NCBI GenBank assembly: GCA_964403325.1
Contig: CAYOFO010000034.1
Location: forward strand, 1-13,998
DNA: 13,998 nucleotides
Source of the DNA: CAZQNF01 sp964403325
GTDB lineage: Bacteria; Patescibacteriota; Patescibacteriia; Magasanikbacterales; GWA2-37-8
Direction: 5' to 3'
Below the pieces are notes generated by a model. That model was not told where the DNA came from. It saw only the letters and a list, made by a program, of their open reading frames with translations, and did no database searches. The position numbers and the translations under genes were made by a program. This document shows, piece by piece, positions 11,598 through 13,998 of the stretch (its first letter is position 1; each line of letters begins with the position of its first letter).

Positions 11598-13124
11598 ATG
11601 AACCCTATCATTCTCATCATCTCGGTCCTGGGGTCGCTCGCCCTGGGTTTAGGTGGTGGATACGTGCTACGCAAAAAAATTGCACAGGCCGAAGTTAATT
11701 CTCTCGAAGGCAAAGCCGAGCAAATCTTGGTAGAAGCCAAAAATAAACAACAGGAAACCATTCTCGAAGGCCAAAAAAAGGCCGCTGACCTGCTCGAAGA
11801 AGCCAAACGCGAAGAAAAAAGCATTCGCCAAGAACTGGCCAGCATGCGCGAACGCTTAGAACGTCGCGAAAACACCTTTGACCAAAAATTACTCGAAGTC
11901 CAAGACAAAGAACAGAAACTTAACGAAAAAATCGAACGTGTCAAAGCTATCAAAGAAGAAGTAGAACAAGTCAAAGCGGCGCAAGATACCAAGCTCCAGG
12001 AAGTAGCGGCTCTCACCCGTGAAGAAGCGCAAAATCGCCTGATCGAAAAAGTAAAAGAAGATTCCTCCACCGACCTCATGGGCCGTATTATTAAGCTCGA
12101 AAAAGAATCTTCCGAAATCTACGAAGACAAAGCCAAACAAATCATTACCGATGCCATTCAGCGCTGTGCCAGTAGCCACGCTGCCGAAACCACATCAAGT
12201 ATTGTTAATATCCCCAGCGAAGAAATGAAGGGTCGTATCATCGGCAAAGAAGGTCGCAACATTAAAACGCTCGAAAAACTCACTGGCTGTGAACTTATCA
12301 TCGACGAAACCCCCGAATCCATTGTTATTTCCGGTTTTTCTCCCATTCGCCGCCAAGTCGCCAAGCTGGCTCTTGAAAAACTCATTGCCGATGGCCGTAT
12401 TCAACCAGCGCGCATTGAAGAATTTGTCGAAAAAGCCAAGCAAGATTTGGCTCTGGAAATCAAAAAAGCCGGCGATGAAGCCCTCTACAAAATGGGAATT
12501 ACCGGCATTGACCCCAAACTCGTCAATATCGTTGGTCGTCTCAAATATCGCACCAGCTACGGACAAAACATCATCAATCATTCGACCGAAGTTGGTTATC
12601 TGGCCGCGCTCATTGCCGCCGAACTCAAACTCGACGAAGCCAAAGCCAAGAAATGCGGATTTTTTCACGACATCGGCAAAGCCGTAGATCAAGAAACCCA
12701 AGGTTCGCACCCCCAAATCGGCTACATGATCCTCAAAAAATTCAACATGGACGAAGATGTTTGCCAAGCGGCCCTCACCCACCACGATGACAAACCCTAC
12801 AATATCTACTCGAGCGTTGCTAAAGCCGCTGATGCCATTTCCGGAGCCCGGGTGGGAGCGCGACGCGATACCTACGAACAATACATTACCCGTCTTGAAG
12901 ATCTCGAAAAAACCGCCGGCGACTTCCCTGGTATCGACAAAGTTTATGCTATTCAGGCCGGTCGCGAAGTGCGTGTTTTTGTCCGCCCCAACGAAATTAA
13001 CGACGTAGCTGCCTACGAGCTCGCCAAAAACATTGCCCGCAAAATCGAACAAGAACTCAAATATCCCGGTGAAATCCGCATCTCCGTCATCCGCGAAACC
13101 CGCGTCATCGAATACGCCAAATAG
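11598..13124 (+). CDS. rny: Ribonuclease Y
   Basis: RNase Y is the membrane-anchored endoribonuclease that initiates mRNA decay in many bacteria lacking RNase E. The 508-residue protein has the standard order and length: an N-terminal membrane anchor (about 3-24) and a long charged coiled coil (about 28-185). A KH RNA-binding domain follows (GRIIGKEGRN at 212-221), then an HD phosphohydrolase domain with His328 (INHS) and the HD pair His357-Asp358 in GFFHDIGKA. A second His-rich stretch THHDDKPYN lies near 394. The C-terminus ends in the usual IRVIRETR-like form. No Shine-Dalgarno sequence precedes the ATG, and a terminator ends 7 bases before it. Expression must therefore come by read-through, through coupling to the 62-codon frame that overlaps as ATGA, or from a nearly leaderless transcript. 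Composition is ordinary for the window. Confidence 0.98.
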   Translation: MNPIILIISVLGSLALGLGGGYVLRKKIAQAEVNSLEGKAEQILVEAKNKQQETILEGQKKAADLLEEAKREEKSIRQELASMRERLERRENTFDQKLLEVQDKEQKLNEKIERVKAIKEEVEQVKAAQDTKLQEVAALTREEAQNRLIEKVKEDSSTDLMGRIIKLEKESSEIYEDKAKQIITDAIQRCASSHAAETTSSIVNIPSEEMKGRIIGKEGRNIKTLEKLTGCELIIDETPESIVISGFSPIRRQVAKLALEKLIADGRIQPARIEEFVEKAKQDLALEIKKAGDEALYKMGITGIDPKLVNIVGRLKYRTSYGQNIINHSTEVGYLAALIAAELKLDEAKAKKCGFFHDIGKAVDQETQGSHPQIGYMILKKFNMDEDVCQAALTHHDDKPYNIYSSVAKAADAISGARVGARRDTYEQYITRLEDLEKTAGDFPGIDKVYAIQAGREVRVFVRPNEINDVAAYELAKNIARKIEQELKYPGEIRISVIRETRVIEYAK

Positions 13125-13138
13125 AACTTCCTATACAA

Positions 13139-13253
13139 CATACAAAATACAACTCCATCAGAACCTGCCTACCGGCAGGCAGACATGAAAACATTAAAGC
13201 ACGAGAACATAAAAACAATTTTCCATTTGTTCTTAATACCAAATACTAGATAC
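13139..13253 (+). repeat. Dispersed intergenic repeat, copy 2
   Basis: Positions 13204-13253 match 7818-7867 at 48 of 50 bases. It follows the rny stop as copy 1 follows the stop of 7081. An upstream hairpin CCTGCC-TACC-GGCAGG (13164-13179) is inserted relative to copy 1; it lacks a T-tract, so it is not a standard terminator. Confidence 0.8.
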
Positions 13254-13331
13254 AAAATACTAAACCCGAAACCTCAACCAAACAGGTGTGGACAACTTTC
13301 TGGCTTATCCTAGCTAAAAAAAAACTTTCCT

Positions 13332-13339
13332 GTTATAAT
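13332..13339 (+). promoter_or_regulatory. HU promoter (extended -10)
   Basis: TGTTATAAT holds a perfect -10 TATAAT (13334-13339) with the upstream TGN extension. The -35 position (TAGCTA, 13311-13316) is poor, as is common for extended -10 promoters. It lies about 100 bases before the HU start. Confidence 0.7.
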
Positions 13340-13441
13340 CATTTTAGTTCCCAGTCAAAAGTTGTGTTTTCTGCCTCATTTGCGCCAACCAACTCATGGA
13401 CTCGACGAACATTAAACTTAACCACGAAAGGGGGTGAAACT

Positions 13442-13729
13442 ATGAATAAAGCTGATCTCGCTCAGAAACTCGCCGAAAAATTAGAATTGCCACGCCGCAC
13501 CGCTGAAGACGCTCTCAACACCTTGCTCGACATCATTACCGAGGAATTACGCCGCGGTGAAGAAGTCAACCTCACTGGTTTTGGTTCGTTCAAAGCTGGA
13601 CAACGCGCTGCTCGCATGGGTGTTAACCCACAAAATCCAAGTCAAAAAATCAAAATCGCTGCAGTTGTTGTACCAAAATTCAAACCAGGCAAAGGACTTA
13701 AAGATGCTCTTAAAAACGGCAAAAAATAA
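13442..13729 (+). CDS. hup: HU-family DNA-binding protein
   Basis: This is a complete 95-residue HU/IHF-family protein that bends and compacts DNA as a dimer. MNKADLAQKLAEKLELPRRTAEDALNTLLD forms the helical dimerisation half. LTGFGSFKAGQRAAR is the family signature stretch, followed by the DNA-binding arm with NPQNPSQKIKI, where the intercalating proline is expected. The C-terminus is KFKPGKGLKDAL. The start is set by an excellent Shine-Dalgarno sequence (AAAGGGGGTGA) five bases upstream of the ATG. The longer in-frame extension to 13286 would run across the promoter region and is rejected. It has its own extended -10 promoter and strong terminator, so it is monocistronic. Which of the HU or IHF subtypes it is cannot be settled from sequence alone. 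Confidence 0.97.
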   Translation: MNKADLAQKLAEKLELPRRTAEDALNTLLDIITEELRRGEEVNLTGFGSFKAGQRAARMGVNPQNPSQKIKIAAVVVPKFKPGKGLKDALKNGKK

Positions 13730-13742
13730 TCCTTTCGAACAC

Positions 13743-13776
13743 AAAAATCCATCCTTAGCAATAAGGGTGGATTTTT
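13743..13776 (+). terminator. HU terminator
   Basis: AAAAATCCATCCTTA and TAAGGGTGGATTTTT form a 15-bp stem with one G-T pair around GCAA, ending in a T run. It is symmetrical enough to work in both directions. Confidence 0.9.
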
Positions 13777-13830
13777 ATTTACCCTCAAATCATTTGTTCA
13801 ATAGACAAAATACACATAGAAAAATATATT

Positions 13831-13998
13831 TTAAGCTTTTAGGCGTGAGCTTTTAGCTGTTAGGGGTGAACTTTTTTTATTATCATTGTTAGGAACAAAG
13901 TGACTCGCCTATTGACGGGCGTTAAAACATAAAAACAATCGACGGCAAGTTTCCTCATAGCTCCCAACTAAAAGCTCTCACCTCAATACTTAATTCAT
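13831..13998 (-). repeat. Dispersed repeat element, copy 2 (may continue past the window)
   Basis: The reverse complement of this stretch matches 4357-4540. One terminal repeat is exact (GAGCTTTTAGCTGT, 13847-13860), while the other is degraded (ACTAAAAGCTC, 13967-13977). It lies directly downstream of the HU terminator and of an 18-base word shared with 7762-7779. It reaches the window edge, so the full length is not visible. Confidence 0.8.

Noticed and set aside
11413..11601. 62-aa gene overlapping the rny start
   Set aside because: Coding status is unproven: weak ribosome site and a terminator inside its 3' end. It is mentioned as a possible leader peptide within the candidate RNA.
13286..13441. 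52-residue N-terminal extension of HU
   Set aside because: It covers the TATAAT promoter, and HU proteins begin MNKADL; a strong ribosome site precedes 13442.
1..13998. tRNA or rRNA genes
   Set aside because: No T-loop GGTTCRA pattern with a matching acceptor stem, and no conserved rRNA segments, were seen on either strand.

Overview
The window looks like a piece of a Candidate Phyla Radiation (Patescibacteria) chromosome. This is an inference from compact housekeeping genes (a short IF-2, RNase Y, HU, thioredoxin), a DUF4349 membrane protein, weak or absent Shine-Dalgarno sequences at many starts, and AT-rich intergenic DNA full of short dispersed repeats. No rRNA, tRNA or marker gene is present to fix the taxonomy. 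Stop codons behave as in the standard bacterial code.

Layout. Positions 1-4213 hold a minus-strand run: infB, a 197-aa unknown, trxA, a DUF4349 protein and a partial membrane protein, driven by a very good promoter at 4244-4272 and interrupted by a terminator after trxA. Positions 4357-4540 hold a dispersed repeat with an inverted second copy at 13831-13998, so the two copies bracket everything between. A coiled-coil protein (4725-5126) follows. Then comes the distinctive part, 5239-11094: seven consecutive plus-strand genes for small, mostly cysteine-rich, probable lipoproteins. The first three (5239, 5772, 6369) are tandem paralogues of ordinary base composition. The next (7081) is intermediate. 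The last three (8238, 9999, 10936) are strikingly G+C-rich. The window ends with rny (11598-13124) and an HU gene (13442-13729).

The main discovery candidate is the set of three G+C-rich units. Each is a self-contained transcription unit with a long 5' leader, a strong AGGAGG ribosome site, one lipoprotein gene and a G+C-rich hairpin terminator. The three leaders share a three-hairpin plan (P1-P2-P3). The long P1 stem differs in sequence between copies yet stays paired, while the loop-proximal sequence (consensus TWACAGTTT) is conserved. Paired changes of this kind suggest selection on RNA (or DNA cruciform) structure. The genes downstream encode unrelated mature parts: a Cys-rich protein with an inserted Ig-like domain, a Cys-rich protein without it, and a 25-residue mature peptide. 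This suggests a conserved expression module carrying variable surface lipoproteins.

Other items worth attention are a terminator 7 bases upstream of the rny start codon that closes a 200-plus-base candidate RNA or leader, a cysteine-rich C-terminal domain shared by three lipoproteins, and a promoter-like site with an 18-base palindrome at 9434-9458. All functional statements come from reading the sequence; no search or folding program was run.
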